DNA of 64,000 nucleotides from Glacieibacterium arshaanense. Its GTDB lineage: Bacteria > Pseudomonadota > Alphaproteobacteria > Sphingomonadales > Sphingomonadaceae. How positions within the stretch are numbered: position 1 is the stretch's first letter; each line of letters opens with the position of its first letter. The position numbers and the translations under genes are program-made. The stretch is from NCBI RefSeq assembly GCF_004681125.1, contig NZ_SIHO01000002.1, positions 124,001-188,000 on the forward strand, in the 5' to 3' direction. The notes under the pieces were generated by a model. The model saw only the letters and a program-made list of their open reading frames with translations. It ran no database searches and was not told where the DNA came from. This document shows, one piece after another, positions 33,182-42,546 of this stretch.

Positions 33182-33580
33182 ATGACCAGTCCGTCCATCT
33201 CTGATGATTTTGCCCGCAAGCTTGGCCTGACTGGGCCGCAGCTTGCGGGGCCCGGCCGCGGCGAAGGCGGCGGCGACGATGGCACCACCGGCACCGGCAC
33301 GGTCACCAAGACGCGCGTCCAAACCAAGAAGCCGGCGCTCTACAAAGTGTTGATGCTGAACGACGATTACACGCCGATGGAATTCGTTGTGTTGACGCTG
33401 CAGCGCTTCTTCAAGATGACGATCGAGGATGCGACGCGCGTCATGCTCGCCGTGCACCAGCGCGGCGTCGGCGTCTGCGGCATCTTCACCTATGAAGTCG
33501 CCGAGACCAAGGTCAGCCAGGTCATCGATTTCGCGCGCGAGCACCAGCACCCGCTGCAGTGCACCCTCGAAAAGGACTGA
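33182..33580 (+). CDS. clpS: ATP-dependent Clp protease adaptor ClpS
   Basis: The adaptor delivers N-degron substrates to ClpAP. The 132-residue protein has a disordered, Gly-rich N-terminus and the ClpS core from about residue 48: [60 protein letters not shown]. The Asn-Asp and His residues that bind the N-degron amino group are present. AAAGGA inside its last codons may serve as the ribosome site for the SDR gene that follows in the same frame. Confidence 0.96.
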   Translation: MTSPSISDDFARKLGLTGPQLAGPGRGEGGGDDGTTGTGTVTKTRVQTKKPALYKVLMLNDDYTPMEFVVLTLQRFFKMTIEDATRVMLAVHQRGVGVCGIFTYEVAETKVSQVIDFAREHQHPLQCTLEKD

Positions 33581-33586
33581 CGCGCC

Positions 33587-34279
33587 ATCCTGCTGCCCAG
33601 CTTTGGCACCGATCTCAACGCCGTCGTTATTGGTGCGTCGGGCGGCATCGGCGCGGCGTTTGTCGAACTGTTGCGCACCAGTCCGCAGGTCGCAAATGTC
33701 GCCGCGCTCGCGCGTCCCGAACTTGACCTGACACAGCCCGCCAGCATCGCTGCCGCGTGCGCCAACATCACCGAACCCGTCGACCTGGTGCTTGTCGCGA
33801 CGGGCGTGCTGCACGACGCGACGCATGGCCCCGAGCGCAGCCTCGCCGCGCTCGACGCCGATTGGCTGGCGCAAAGTTTCGCCGTCAATGCCATCGGTCC
33901 GGCGCTGGTCGCACAAGCGCTGCTCCCCAAACTGCGCCGTGACCGGAAGACGGCGTTTGCAGCACTTTCGGCGCGCGTCGGATCGATTTCCGACAATCGG
34001 CTGGGCGGCTGGTACGGCTACCGCGCTTCAAAGGCCGCGCTCAACCAGCTGGTCCGTACCGCAGCCATCGAGCAGGCGCGACGCAATCCGCAGTCGCTCG
34101 TCGTGACGTTGCACCCCGGCACTGTCGACACGCAGTTGTCCAAACCGTTCCAGCGCGGTGTGCCTGAGCTGTTCGACACTGCGACCAGCGCGCGCCTTTT
34201 GCTCGACGTGCTCGATACGCTGACGCCGGCCGACAGCGGCGGGCTATTCGCCTGGGACGGCAGCGCCATCGCATTTTGA
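33587..34279 (+). CDS. SDR family protein lacking a canonical start codon
   Basis: The frame encodes a short SDR: NAVVIGASGGIGAAFVELL near the start, VATGVLHDA, SVNAIGPALVAQALLP-like ALVAQALLPKL, and YGYRASKAALNQLVRTAAIE with Tyr and Lys, ending LFAWDGSAIAF. Between the clpS stop at 33578-33580 and the cofactor motif there is no ATG, GTG or TTG in frame. The first codons are CGC GCC ATC CTG CTG. The only annotatable start (TTG 33671) would delete the cofactor site. I place the probable start at ATC 33587 (or CTG 33590), 10 bases after AAAGGA; a sequencing error in an ATG is also possible. It is otherwise intact, about 230 residues. Confidence 0.68.
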   Translation: MLLPSFGTDLNAVVIGASGGIGAAFVELLRTSPQVANVAALARPELDLTQPASIAAACANITEPVDLVLVATGVLHDATHGPERSLAALDADWLAQSFAVNAIGPALVAQALLPKLRRDRKTAFAALSARVGSISDNRLGGWYGYRASKAALNQLVRTAAIEQARRNPQSLVVTLHPGTVDTQLSKPFQRGVPELFDTATSARLLLDVLDTLTPADSGGLFAWDGSAIAF

Positions 34280-34377
34280 CATGGCTGCCGTGCGCGCGGC
34301 ACATTGGCGCGCACTACTGCCCCGCCCCATATCGCCGACATCGAAGCGTGGCCGGTGCCACGCCAGGAGTGACGACA

Positions 34378-35076
34378 ATGCTCAGCTTCCGCCCTTCGCA
34401 AGCCCGCGGCCACGCCAATCACGGCTGGCTCGACACTTATCACAGCTTCAGCTTCGCCGATTACTATGACCCGAGGTTCATGGGCTTCCGCGCGCTGCGC
34501 GTCATCAACGAGGACCGCGTCGCCCCCGGCGGCGGCTTCCCGACGCACGCCCACGCCAATATGGAAATCATCACCTACATCGTCGACGGCGCGCTTGAGC
34601 ATCGTGATAGTCTCGGCAACGGCGAAGTCATCCGGCCCGGCGACGCGCAGCGCATGAGCGCCGGTACGGGTATCCGCCACAGCGAGTTCAACGCCTCGAC
34701 CACCGAGCCGGTGCACTTGCTGCAGATCTGGATCCAGCCCGACCGCCAGGGTGTCGCGCCGGGCTATCAGCAGCAGGCGCTGCCGGCGCAGGATGGCAGC
34801 ACGCGGCTCGACCTCGTCGCCGGCCCCGAAGGTGGGCCCGAGGCGGTTTGGCTCCACGCCGACGTCAGCCTTTACCGCGCCGTGCTCGCGCCAAGCGGGA
34901 AGATCGATGTGGCACTTGCGCCGGGGCGCCACGCCTGGGTGCAGGCGGTGCGCGGCAATGCGACCGTCGCGGGTCAGGCGATGGCTGCGGGCGACGGGCT
35001 GGCGATCTCGGAGATGTCGTCGGTGACACTGACGAGTGATGCCGGTGCCGAGCTGCTGGTGTTCGATCTGGCCTGA
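34378..35076 (+). CDS. Pirin family protein (bicupin)
   Basis: A 232-residue pirin of the YhhW type. The N-terminal cupin holds the metal site: FPTHAHANMEIITYI near residues 57-71 and GTGIRHSEFNAS near 100. LQIWIQPDRQGVAPGYQQ is family-typical, and the C-terminal cupin follows. Some relatives have quercetinase activity, others are redox-sensitive regulators, so the role is open. CAGGAGTGACGAC precedes ATG 34378; the open frame's earlier start is non-conserved. Confidence 0.93.
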   Translation: MLSFRPSQARGHANHGWLDTYHSFSFADYYDPRFMGFRALRVINEDRVAPGGGFPTHAHANMEIITYIVDGALEHRDSLGNGEVIRPGDAQRMSAGTGIRHSEFNASTTEPVHLLQIWIQPDRQGVAPGYQQQALPAQDGSTRLDLVAGPEGGPEAVWLHADVSLYRAVLAPSGKIDVALAPGRHAWVQAVRGNATVAGQAMAAGDGLAISEMSSVTLTSDAGAELLVFDLA

Positions 35077-35201
35077 GCTGTCACTGTTGGGCCGTTTTGA
35101 CGCCGCATTTTACCGTTAGAGCGCTTCGCGACGGTTATTCATGCTGTCGCAAGCGTGGCGTTGCTAGGTGACGCGCTGCTTTGACGAGGTCCGACGCCCC
35201 G

Positions 35202-36182
35202 GTGTCCATCACGCAATCCCCCGACGAAGTCCTGCCCGAAGGTGAGCAGCTTGCTGTCGATGCCACACTGGCGACCGACCCCGCACACATAGCGCGGCGG
35301 TCGGCGCCGGCGTGGCAAAAATGGTTCGGCATCGGGCTGTCGCTGTTGATGATCGGTTTCCTGATCCATCAAAGCGCCAAGATCGGCTGGACGCAGTTCG
35401 CCGCGGTGCTGCCGCGCGACCCGCGTTACTATCTGCTGATGACGGCGATGTACCTCGTGCTGCCGGTTTCGGAAACGCTGATTTTCCGACGGTTGTGGCA
35501 GCTGCCATGGTCGAGCCTGTGGTTGTTCCTGCGCAAGCGCGTGCTCAACGAAGCCGTGTTCGGCTATAGCGGCGAAGCCTATGTCTATATGTGGGCGCGG
35601 CGGCAGACCGGGCTGGCGGCGCGCGCGATGGGTGCAGTCAAGGACGTCAGTATCACCTCGGCGCTGGCCGCCAACACGCTGACGGTTGGCGTTGTCGCTG
35701 TGCTGGTGCTGTTCGGTGACCGGCTGCTGGCGGCTGGCTTCTTCTCGCCGACGCAATTGCGCTCGGTGATCTGGGGCGCTGCGCTGCTGACGCTGCCGGC
35801 GTTCATCATCCTGCTGTTTTCGAAACGCATCATGTCGCTGCCGCGCGCTGTCAACGCCCGCATTTTCGGCGTCCATATCGCGCGGTTGTTGGTGTCGAAC
35901 GCGCTGCTGATCGGCGCCTGGCATTTCGCGTTGCCCGAAATCGGCTGGGGCGTCTGGCTGATGCTGATATCGCTGCGGCTGGTCATCAGCCGCGTACCGT
36001 TCGCGCCCAATACCGATCTGCTGTTCAGCTCGGTCGGCATGGGTTTGGCGGGCTCGGCGAACGTTGAAATCGCGGCGCTGCTGGCCTTTGGGGCGGCACT
36101 GGTGCTGGTTGGCCACGCGCTGGTGGTTGTTGCAGATTGGGCGGCAGGGCTTTCGCCGCGCCATAAGGGAATGATGGCATGA
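35202..36182 (+). CDS. Multi-pass membrane protein of unknown function
   Basis: About 326 residues from GTG 35202 (a TTG at 35181 is the alternative). After a cytosolic stretch of about 45 residues come eight or so hydrophobic helices, including FGIGLSLLMIGFLIHQ, YLLMTAMYLVLPVSETLIF and LVLVGHALVVVADW. The overall look is of a flippase- or LPG-synthase-like membrane domain, but I cannot name a family. It overlaps the DUF2141 gene by 4 bp and shares a unit with a GT4 glycosyltransferase, suggesting an envelope-lipid or polysaccharide role. That link is contextual only. Confidence 0.78.
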   Translation: MSITQSPDEVLPEGEQLAVDATLATDPAHIARRSAPAWQKWFGIGLSLLMIGFLIHQSAKIGWTQFAAVLPRDPRYYLLMTAMYLVLPVSETLIFRRLWQLPWSSLWLFLRKRVLNEAVFGYSGEAYVYMWARRQTGLAARAMGAVKDVSITSALAANTLTVGVVAVLVLFGDRLLAAGFFSPTQLRSVIWGAALLTLPAFIILLFSKRIMSLPRAVNARIFGVHIARLLVSNALLIGAWHFALPEIGWGVWLMLISLRLVISRVPFAPNTDLLFSSVGMGLAGSANVEIAALLAFGAALVLVGHALVVVADWAAGLSPRHKGMMA

Positions 36183-36718
36183 AGTTTGAAATGGGCCTTG
36201 TTGTTGCCGGTGTCGCGGTGCTGGTCGCGGTTGCCGCCGTCGCGCAACCGTCCCCCATCATCGGCAGCGACGCGGCAGCCTGCGCTGTAGACGCGCGCGA
36301 CACGGCGGCGCTGATCGATGTCGGCGGCCTGAAGGATCGCACCGGCGTAATGCGGATCGAGTTGTATCCAGACAACAACAACGAGTTTCTCGGCGACCGC
36401 CACAAGCTCGTCGCCGAAGGCAAGACCTTCCGCCGTGTCGAAACACCGCTGCCCGCGACCGGGCCAGTGCGCGTCTGCATCAAGCTGCCGGGGCCGGGCC
36501 GCTATGCCATCGCGGTCATCCACCAGCGTGGCGAAACGCGCAGCTTCACTTTCAGCAAGGACGGCATCGGCTTTCCGAATAATCCTAAACTGTTCCTGTC
36601 CAAGCCCGATGTTTCAAAAGTTGCGATGACCTTTGCCAGCGGTGTCACGACGGTGCCGGTCATCCTCAACTACAAGTCTGGGTTGTCGATGAAGCCTCTC
36701 AAGCCGGCAGCGAACTAG
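36179..36718 (+). CDS. DUF2141 family exported protein
   Basis: A 179-residue protein with a signal or anchor sequence (MGLVVAGVAVLVAVAAVAQP, cleavage likely near residue 22). The mature part has the DUF2141 beta-sandwich pattern: VRVCIKLPGPGRYAIAVIHQ, then FSKDGIGFPNNPKLFLSKP. Function is unknown. It overlaps its upstream neighbour by 4 bp (ATGA) and lies 5 bp before the GT4 gene, so the three are co-translated or at least co-transcribed. Confidence 0.82.
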   Translation: MKFEMGLVVAGVAVLVAVAAVAQPSPIIGSDAAACAVDARDTAALIDVGGLKDRTGVMRIELYPDNNNEFLGDRHKLVAEGKTFRRVETPLPATGPVRVCIKLPGPGRYAIAVIHQRGETRSFTFSKDGIGFPNNPKLFLSKPDVSKVAMTFASGVTTVPVILNYKSGLSMKPLKPAAN

Positions 36719-36723
36719 CCAGC

Positions 36724-37914
36724 ATGCGCATTGTCGACGTTGCGGAATTCTACGCGCCCAAGGGCGGCGGCGTACGCACCTATATCGATGCCAAGATCGA
36801 AGCCGGCAACGCTGCGGGACATGAAATCGTCATCATCGCGCCGGGCCCCGAAGACCGCACCGATGTGCGCGGCCGCAGCCGCATCATCTGGGTCAAGGCG
36901 CCGATTCTGGCAGTCGACAAGCGCTACCATGTCTTCTGGGCCGAAGCCCCCGTCCACGCGTTGCTTGAAGCTGAAGCGCCCGACCTGGTCGAATGTTCGT
37001 CGCCGTGGCAGGGCGCGCGCATTGTCGCGCATTGGCAGTCGAAGCACGGCCAGGTGACGCCCAAGGTGCTGTTCCAGCATGCCGACCCGGTGGCGTCATA
37101 CCCGCAGCAATGGTTCGGCGGGCGGCTGAGCGTCGAAACTATCGACAAATTGTTCGGCTTCTACTGGCGCTATCTGCGCGGCGTCGCCAAGGGCTTCGAT
37201 GAAATCGTCGTCGGCGGTCCGTGGATGGCCGAGCGCTTGCACGCGCAGGGCTTGCCGATGCCGATTCCGGTGCCGATGGGAGTCGATACCGCGACCTTCA
37301 CCCCACATCTTCGTTCCGCGGTGCTGCGCACGCAGCTGCTGGCTGATTGCGGGCTGGGGCCGGATGCGACGCTGCTCGTCGGCGTCGGGCGCCATCATAT
37401 CCAAAAGCTGTGGCCACTGGCGATTGATGCCGTCGGCCGCGCGCAGGCGGCAGGCGCCAACATCGGATTCGTGCAAATCGGCGACGGCATGGCGCGCAAG
37501 GCAGTCGAACGCGCCGCCGCCAAGGTGCCGCATGTCGTGCTCAAGGGCCATGTCGGCGATCGCGACACGCTGGCGTCGATGTTGGCGAGCGGCGACGCAC
37601 TGCTCCATGCCAGCAGTTCCGAAACCTACGGGCTGGCGGTCGCCGAGGCGCTCGCGGCGGGGCTGCCGCTGGTGGCACCGGCGGGCGGCGCTGTGCTCGA
37701 CCTGCTGTCGCCCAACTGGTCGGAAAGCTTCACGCCGCATGACGCCGGCGATGCCGCCGCGGCCATCGGGCGCTTCCTGCGCCGCGACCGCGAGGCCATG
37801 GCCGCTGCAGCAGCTCACGCCGGTGCAACCGTAGTCGGCGACTCCGACGCGCATTTCAAACGGCTGTTCGCGACCTATGCGCGACTGGTCGACGAACATG
37901 CGGCGCGCCGCTGA
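36724..37914 (+). CDS. GT4-type glycosyltransferase
   Basis: A 396-residue GT-B fold glycosyltransferase. The N-terminal domain begins MRIVDVAEFYAPKGGGVRTY, with the glycine-rich acceptor-side loop. The C-terminal domain contains LLVGVGRHHIQKLWPLAIDA and the family-4 nucleotide-sugar pocket ASSSETYGLAVAEALAAGLP, with the E-x7-E arrangement, followed by LVAPAGGAVLDLL. Donor and acceptor are unknown. The adjacent membrane and DUF2141 proteins suggest that it decorates an envelope lipid. The 115 bp before the TolC-type gene hold nothing recognisable. Confidence 0.92.
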   Translation: MRIVDVAEFYAPKGGGVRTYIDAKIEAGNAAGHEIVIIAPGPEDRTDVRGRSRIIWVKAPILAVDKRYHVFWAEAPVHALLEAEAPDLVECSSPWQGARIVAHWQSKHGQVTPKVLFQHADPVASYPQQWFGGRLSVETIDKLFGFYWRYLRGVAKGFDEIVVGGPWMAERLHAQGLPMPIPVPMGVDTATFTPHLRSAVLRTQLLADCGLGPDATLLVGVGRHHIQKLWPLAIDAVGRAQAAGANIGFVQIGDGMARKAVERAAAKVPHVVLKGHVGDRDTLASMLASGDALLHASSSETYGLAVAEALAAGLPLVAPAGGAVLDLLSPNWSESFTPHDAGDAAAAIGRFLRRDREAMAAAAAHAGATVVGDSDAHFKRLFATYARLVDEHAARR

Positions 37915-38029
37915 CGCGCGGGGGATTGTGCGGCGTGCAACCGTAGTGTCTGCTATGGGTTGTGGTCACGATGGACGCGTCGATACGTCGCTCGACGCCG
38001 GGCCTGCCTCGCACTAGATCTGGAACCAG

Positions 38030-39439
38030 ATGTCACCATACCGCCCAAGCCAATCCGGCGCGATGTTTGCCCTGTTGCTCGCTGCAGCGCCAGCTTTGGC
38101 CAGCAAAGACGACCCGCGCCATGTGATGCCGGCGGCGCCACCGGCGTTCAGTCCGGGAACCCCGTCATGCGCGACTATCGTACCGCAAGGGCCGTTGTCC
38201 GTGACCGACCTCATCGATGTCGCGCTGTGCCGCAACCCGATAACCGCCGCCAGCTGGGCCGGCGTGCGCGTTGCCGCCGCCAACATCGGCGTCGCACGCG
38301 GCAACTATTACCCGCAGATCACCGTCGGCGCCGGGCCGCAGCTCAACCGCAACCGCTATTTCAACCCCAACAACATCGGCGGCAGCACCACGACGACCAG
38401 CCTCAACAGCACCGCCAACATCGCCATCGACTATCTGTTGTTCGATTTTGGTGGCCGCTCGGCGGAAGTCGATGCCGCCCGCGCCAGCGAACGCGTCGCG
38501 CTGGCCAACTATGCCGACAGCGCGCAATCGGTCGTGTTCAACACAATTGCCGCCTATAACGCATTGCAGGCCGCCATTGCTGCCGAGGCCGCGACGGAGG
38601 CCAATGTCGCCTACCTCAAGAACTCGCTCGACAACGCCCGCGGCCGTATGCGCGCCGGCGTCACGACACCCGCCGATTCGTTGCAGGCTGAAACCGCTTA
38701 TGAGCAGGCGCGCTTCACGCTGGTGCAGGCTCAAGGCAACACGCAAGTCGCGCGCGGGCAGCTTGCAGTTGCGGTCGGCTTGCTGCCGCAAACACCGTTG
38801 CAACTGGCACCGACGCCGCCGCTGGCCAGCGTCGATATGCTCGGCCGTAACATCGACAGCCTGCTCGACGAGGCGCAGCGGCTGCGCCCCGATATCGCCG
38901 CCGCACGCGCGCAGTCCGCAGTTGCCGAAGCCAATGTCCGCAGCGCGCAGGCGTTGAGCAAGCCGTCGATATCGACCTCTGCATCCTCGGGTGCGAGCTA
39001 TGCCGATACCCAGCGCGACAGCGTCACTACCGCGGTCGGCATCAGCCTGACCGTGCCGTTGTTCACCGGCTACCGCTATGCCTATCAGGTCACTGCGGCG
39101 CGCGCCGCACTTGACCAGGCCAACGCGCAGACCAAGGTCACCGAGCAATCTGCAGCACTTGACGTGTGGAACAATCGCAGCGCGCTCGAAACGCAGCTGA
39201 AGTCGTTGTCGAGCGCCCGTGCGCTGATCCGCAGCGCGCAGGCGTCCGCCGATATCGCTCAAGGGCGCTTCAAGGCCGGCGTCGGCACGATTACCGATAC
39301 GCTTAACGCCGCTTCGGCGCTGGCGACGGCGCGCCAGCAACTGGTAGCGGCGGAATATGGCGTGCGCGACGCCCAGGCCGGGCTGGCGAAGTCGATCGGC
39401 GCGCTGGGTGAAACCGTCGATTCGATGAGGACGAGATAA
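38030..39439 (+). CDS. TolC family outer membrane efflux protein
   Basis: A 469-residue outer-membrane channel subunit. The N-terminus has a signal sequence (MFALLLAAAPALAS, residues 12-25; ATG 38063 is an alternative start). The body shows the two TolC repeats of long helices with LSVTDLIDVALCRNP, ANIGVARGNYYPQITVGAG, and the second half PDIAAARAQSAVAEANVRSA. The repeats around AETAYEQARFTLVQAQGN are coiled-coil helices. It is the first gene of the export operon; the next ATG overlaps its stop by 1 bp. Confidence 0.94.
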   Translation: MSPYRPSQSGAMFALLLAAAPALASKDDPRHVMPAAPPAFSPGTPSCATIVPQGPLSVTDLIDVALCRNPITAASWAGVRVAAANIGVARGNYYPQITVGAGPQLNRNRYFNPNNIGGSTTTTSLNSTANIAIDYLLFDFGGRSAEVDAARASERVALANYADSAQSVVFNTIAAYNALQAAIAAEAATEANVAYLKNSLDNARGRMRAGVTTPADSLQAETAYEQARFTLVQAQGNTQVARGQLAVAVGLLPQTPLQLAPTPPLASVDMLGRNIDSLLDEAQRLRPDIAAARAQSAVAEANVRSAQALSKPSISTSASSGASYADTQRDSVTTAVGISLTVPLFTGYRYAYQVTAARAALDQANAQTKVTEQSAALDVWNNRSALETQLKSLSSARALIRSAQASADIAQGRFKAGVGTITDTLNAASALATARQQLVAAEYGVRDAQAGLAKSIGALGETVDSMRTR

Positions 39440-40590
39440 TGCAGCGTCGGACGTGGATCATCATCGCGGCAGTCGTGCTACTGGTCGCCGCCTATTTCGG
39501 CTGGCGCGCCTACACGGCGCCGGCCGCCGACGCAGCGTTCAAGACCGCCGAAGTGATGCGCGGCGATCTGGAGGAGGTCATCACCGCCAACGGTACACTC
39601 AACCCGGTGCGCGTCGTCAGCGTCGGCACACAGGTTTCGGGCACCGTCGCCAAGCTGTACGTCGATTACAATGACCGCGTCGCCGCCGGGCAGTTGCTGC
39701 TCGAGCTCGACCCGTCGGTTTATGCCGCGCGCCTTGCCGCCAGCGAGGCCAGTCTCGCCAACATCAAATCGTCGCAGGCGCTCGCTGCTGCAAACGCCGC
39801 ACGCGCTGCGGAACTCTACCGGCAGAACTTCATCAGCCGTCAGGAATATGAAACCACCGTGGCGGGCGCACGCGGCGCAACCGCGCAGGTCCAGCAGGCC
39901 GAAGCGCAGATCAAGCAGGATCGCACCAACCTTGGCTATACCGTCATTCGCTCGCCGGTGGCGGGCGTCGTCATCAGCCGCGAAGTCGATCTCGGTCAGA
40001 CCGTAGCGGCGAGCTTCAACACGCCGACGCTGTTCAAGATCGCGCGTGACCTGACCAAGATGCAAATTGAAGCAGCCGTCGCCGAAGCTGATGTCAGCCG
40101 GGTCAAGGTCGGCCAGCGCGTCGATTTCACTGTCGATGCCTATGGCACGCGCGCCTTCACCGGCACCGTGTCGCAGATCCGCCTCAACCCGACGACGCAG
40201 CAGAATGTCGTGACCTATACGGTCATCGTCTCGGTCGCCAATCCCGATGGTGCGCTGCTGCCGGGGATGACCGCCAACGCCGCATTCCTGGTCAGTGAAC
40301 ACAAGGACGTGCTGCTCATCCCCAACGCCGCGCTGAGCTTCAAACCCGAAGGCTGGAAACCGCAGCGCGGCAAGTCCGGCGGCAAGAAGGCCTATGACCC
40401 CAACATGCTGACCGTCTTCGTCGCCAGGGACGGCAAGCCCGATCCGGTGCGCATCAAGATCGGCGCGTCCGATTCGGACTTCAGCGAAATCGTCTCGGGC
40501 CCGCTCAAGGCCGGCGACGCCGTCATCACCGCCGATACCTCGAAGGACAAGAAGGTGACCGCCAGCTTCGGTCCGCCGGGACGCAAGTGA
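39439..40590 (+). CDS. MacA-type periplasmic adaptor (HlyD/RND MFP family)
   Basis: A 383-residue adaptor with a short N-terminal membrane anchor (residues 5-20, IIIAAVVLLVAAYFGW). It contains the lipoyl-like half-motif GTQVSGTVAKLYVDYNDRVA and a coiled-coil hairpin near residues 95-165. Next comes ARSPVAGVVISREVDLGQTV-like SPVAGVVISREVDLGQTV, the second lipoyl half, and beta-barrel and membrane-proximal domains with LLPGMTANAAFLVSEHKD. It bridges the TolC-type channel and the MacB-type ABC transporter encoded next. Confidence 0.94.
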   Translation: MQRRTWIIIAAVVLLVAAYFGWRAYTAPAADAAFKTAEVMRGDLEEVITANGTLNPVRVVSVGTQVSGTVAKLYVDYNDRVAAGQLLLELDPSVYAARLAASEASLANIKSSQALAAANAARAAELYRQNFISRQEYETTVAGARGATAQVQQAEAQIKQDRTNLGYTVIRSPVAGVVISREVDLGQTVAASFNTPTLFKIARDLTKMQIEAAVAEADVSRVKVGQRVDFTVDAYGTRAFTGTVSQIRLNPTTQQNVVTYTVIVSVANPDGALLPGMTANAAFLVSEHKDVLLIPNAALSFKPEGWKPQRGKSGGKKAYDPNMLTVFVARDGKPDPVRIKIGASDSDFSEIVSGPLKAGDAVITADTSKDKKVTASFGPPGRK

Positions 40591-40597
40591 GCACCCC

Positions 40598-41329
40598 GTG
40601 ACTGGCACCCCCGTCCTCGCCCTCGACGGCGTCATTAAGGACTATGTCGGCGACGCCGGCGCCTTTCGCGCGTTGCATGGCGTCTCGGTGCACGTGGCGG
40701 CCGGCGAGTTCATGTCGATCATGGGTCCATCGGGGTCGGGCAAGTCGACGCTGATGAACATCATCGGCTGCCTCGATACCGCGACAGAGGGGCAATACCA
40801 TTTCGAAGGCGTCGATACTGCGACGCTGTCGGAGGCCGAGCTGGCGCATTTGCGCAACCGCGGCATCGGCTTTGTATTCCAGAGCTTCAACCTGCTGCCG
40901 CGCCTGTCGGCACTCGGCAATGTTGCGCTGCCGTTGGTCTATTCGGGTGTGCCGCGTGGCGAACGCGACGCGCGTGCGCAGGCGATGCTCGAAGCCGTCG
41001 GACTGGGCGACAAGCCGCGCTCGCGCCCGAGCCAGCTGTCGGGCGGCCAGCAGCAACGCGTTGCGGTCGCCCGCGCACTGGTCAACAATCCGCAATTGCT
41101 GCTCGCCGATGAACCCACCGGCGCACTCGACAGCAAGACCGGCGTCGAAGTGATGGCGCTGTTCCGCGACCTCAACCGCACCCGCCATGTCACCGTCGTC
41201 ATCGTCACGCACGACCCCGAAGTCGCGCGCGCCACCGACCGTGTCGTGCGCATCCAGGATGGGCTGATCTTCTACGACGGCCCGCCAACCGAGGCCGCGC
41301 TTTACGGCCATGCCGAGGTCGAGACGTAA
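40598..41329 (+). CDS. MacB-type ABC transporter ATP-binding protein
   Basis: A 243-residue ATPase from GTG 40598. It has Walker A GPSGSGKSTLMN (residues 43-54), a Q-loop in FVFQSFNLLPRLSALGNVAL, signature LSGGQQQRVAVARAL, Walker B LLLADEPTGALDSKTG and an H-loop VIVTHDPEVA. It belongs to the LolD/MacB subfamily that energises mechanotransmission rather than inner-membrane transport. In E. coli the ATPase is fused to the permease; here they are separate genes, overlapping by 1 bp. Confidence 0.95.
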   Translation: MTGTPVLALDGVIKDYVGDAGAFRALHGVSVHVAAGEFMSIMGPSGSGKSTLMNIIGCLDTATEGQYHFEGVDTATLSEAELAHLRNRGIGFVFQSFNLLPRLSALGNVALPLVYSGVPRGERDARAQAMLEAVGLGDKPRSRPSQLSGGQQQRVAVARALVNNPQLLLADEPTGALDSKTGVEVMALFRDLNRTRHVTVVIVTHDPEVARATDRVVRIQDGLIFYDGPPTEAALYGHAEVET

Positions 41330-42546
41330 TGCTCGGGTCGATGCTCGCCGAAGCGTGGAGCGCGCTGCTCGCCAACCGGCTGCGCTCGTCGCTGACGATG
41401 CTCGGCATGATCATTGGCGTCGCCGCGGTCATCCTGATGCTGGCGATTGGCGGTGGCGTGCAGAAGCAGGTCTCCGACTCGATCGCCGGGCTGGGCTCGA
41501 ACATGCTCATTGTCACCGCGGGTTCGTCGCGGTCGGGCGGCTTCATGGGCGGCGCCGGATCCGGCGCGTCGCTGCGACTGGAAGATGCCGATGCCATCGC
41601 GGCGCTGCCCGATGTGCTCGCTGTCGCACCGTCGGCGAACATCCCCGCGCAGGTGGTGGCCGGGCCATCGAACTGGGCGACGCAGGTGACGGGGTCGGTA
41701 CCCGCATGGTTTGCCGTACAGGAATGGCGCCCCGCCGATGGCCGCACCTTTTCGGACATGGAGGAACGCGCTGCGGCGCGCGTCGCATTGATCGGCCAGA
41801 CGGTGGCGGACAATCTGTTCGGCGCCAACGACCCCATCGGCCAGCAAGTCCGCATCAAGGGCGTCAGCTTCACCGTCATTGGCGTCATGGCGCCGCGCGG
41901 GCAGGGCTTCGGCGGCATGGACCGCGACGACATGATCATCGTGCCGCTGACTACCGCGTCGCGGCAGCTCCAGGGCAACAACTTCCGCCGCTCGATCCGG
42001 ACGATTTCAGTGTCGGTGGATTCAGCCGAGGTGCTCGACAAGGTCGATGCTGACATCACGACGCTGCTGCGCCGTAAGCACAAGATCAAGACCGGCGATC
42101 CCGATGATTTCAGCGTCAACAACCTGACCGCGGTCACCGACACCATGTCGTCGGTCACCGCGTCGATCTCGCTGCTGCTCGCCGCCATCGGCTCGATCAG
42201 CCTCGTCGTCGGCGGCATCGGCATCATGAACATCATGCTGGTGTCGGTCACCGAACGTACCCGCGAAATCGGCATCCGCATGGCGATCGGCGCCAGCCGG
42301 CGCGCGGTCCGACTGCAGTTCCTGCTCGAAGCGCTGATGCTGTCGCTGCTCGGCTGCTCGATCGGTGTCGCGGTCGGCGCCGGCCTGTCGATGCTCGCCG
42401 GCAACGCCATCGGCTTCGATACATCGGTCACCGCCAGCGCGGTCGTCATCGCCTTCCTCGTCTCGGCGAGCATCGGCATTTTCTTTGGCTGGTATCCGGC
42501 GAATCAGGCCGCCAAGCTTTCACCGATTGAAGCATTAAGGTCCTGA
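41329..42546 (+). CDS. MacB-type ABC transporter permease
   Basis: A 405-residue permease with the MacB topology: TM1 near residues 20-42 (MLGMIIGVAAVILMLAIGGG), a large periplasmic domain of about 220 residues, then three C-terminal helices of the FtsX domain (ISLVVGGIGIMNIMLVSVTE and TREIGIRMAIGASRRAVRLQ). With the ATPase, MacA-like adaptor and TolC-like channel it forms a complete tripartite exporter. Relatives export macrolides, peptides, toxins or siderophores; the cargo here is unknown. A palindromic repeat begins at its stop codon. Confidence 0.94.
   Translation: MLGSMLAEAWSALLANRLRSSLTMLGMIIGVAAVILMLAIGGGVQKQVSDSIAGLGSNMLIVTAGSSRSGGFMGGAGSGASLRLEDADAIAALPDVLAVAPSANIPAQVVAGPSNWATQVTGSVPAWFAVQEWRPADGRTFSDMEERAAARVALIGQTVADNLFGANDPIGQQVRIKGVSFTVIGVMAPRGQGFGGMDRDDMIIVPLTTASRQLQGNNFRRSIRTISVSVDSAEVLDKVDADITTLLRRKHKIKTGDPDDFSVNNLTAVTDTMSSVTASISLLLAAIGSISLVVGGIGIMNIMLVSVTERTREIGIRMAIGASRRAVRLQFLLEALMLSLLGCSIGVAVGAGLSMLAGNAIGFDTSVTASAVVIAFLVSASIGIFFGWYPANQAAKLSPIEALRS

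Noticed and set aside
41205-42479. 424-codon minus-strand frame opposite the MacB permease
   Set aside because: It is rich in Ser/Met/Pro as expected of antisense. The plus strand encodes the FtsX/MacB motifs.
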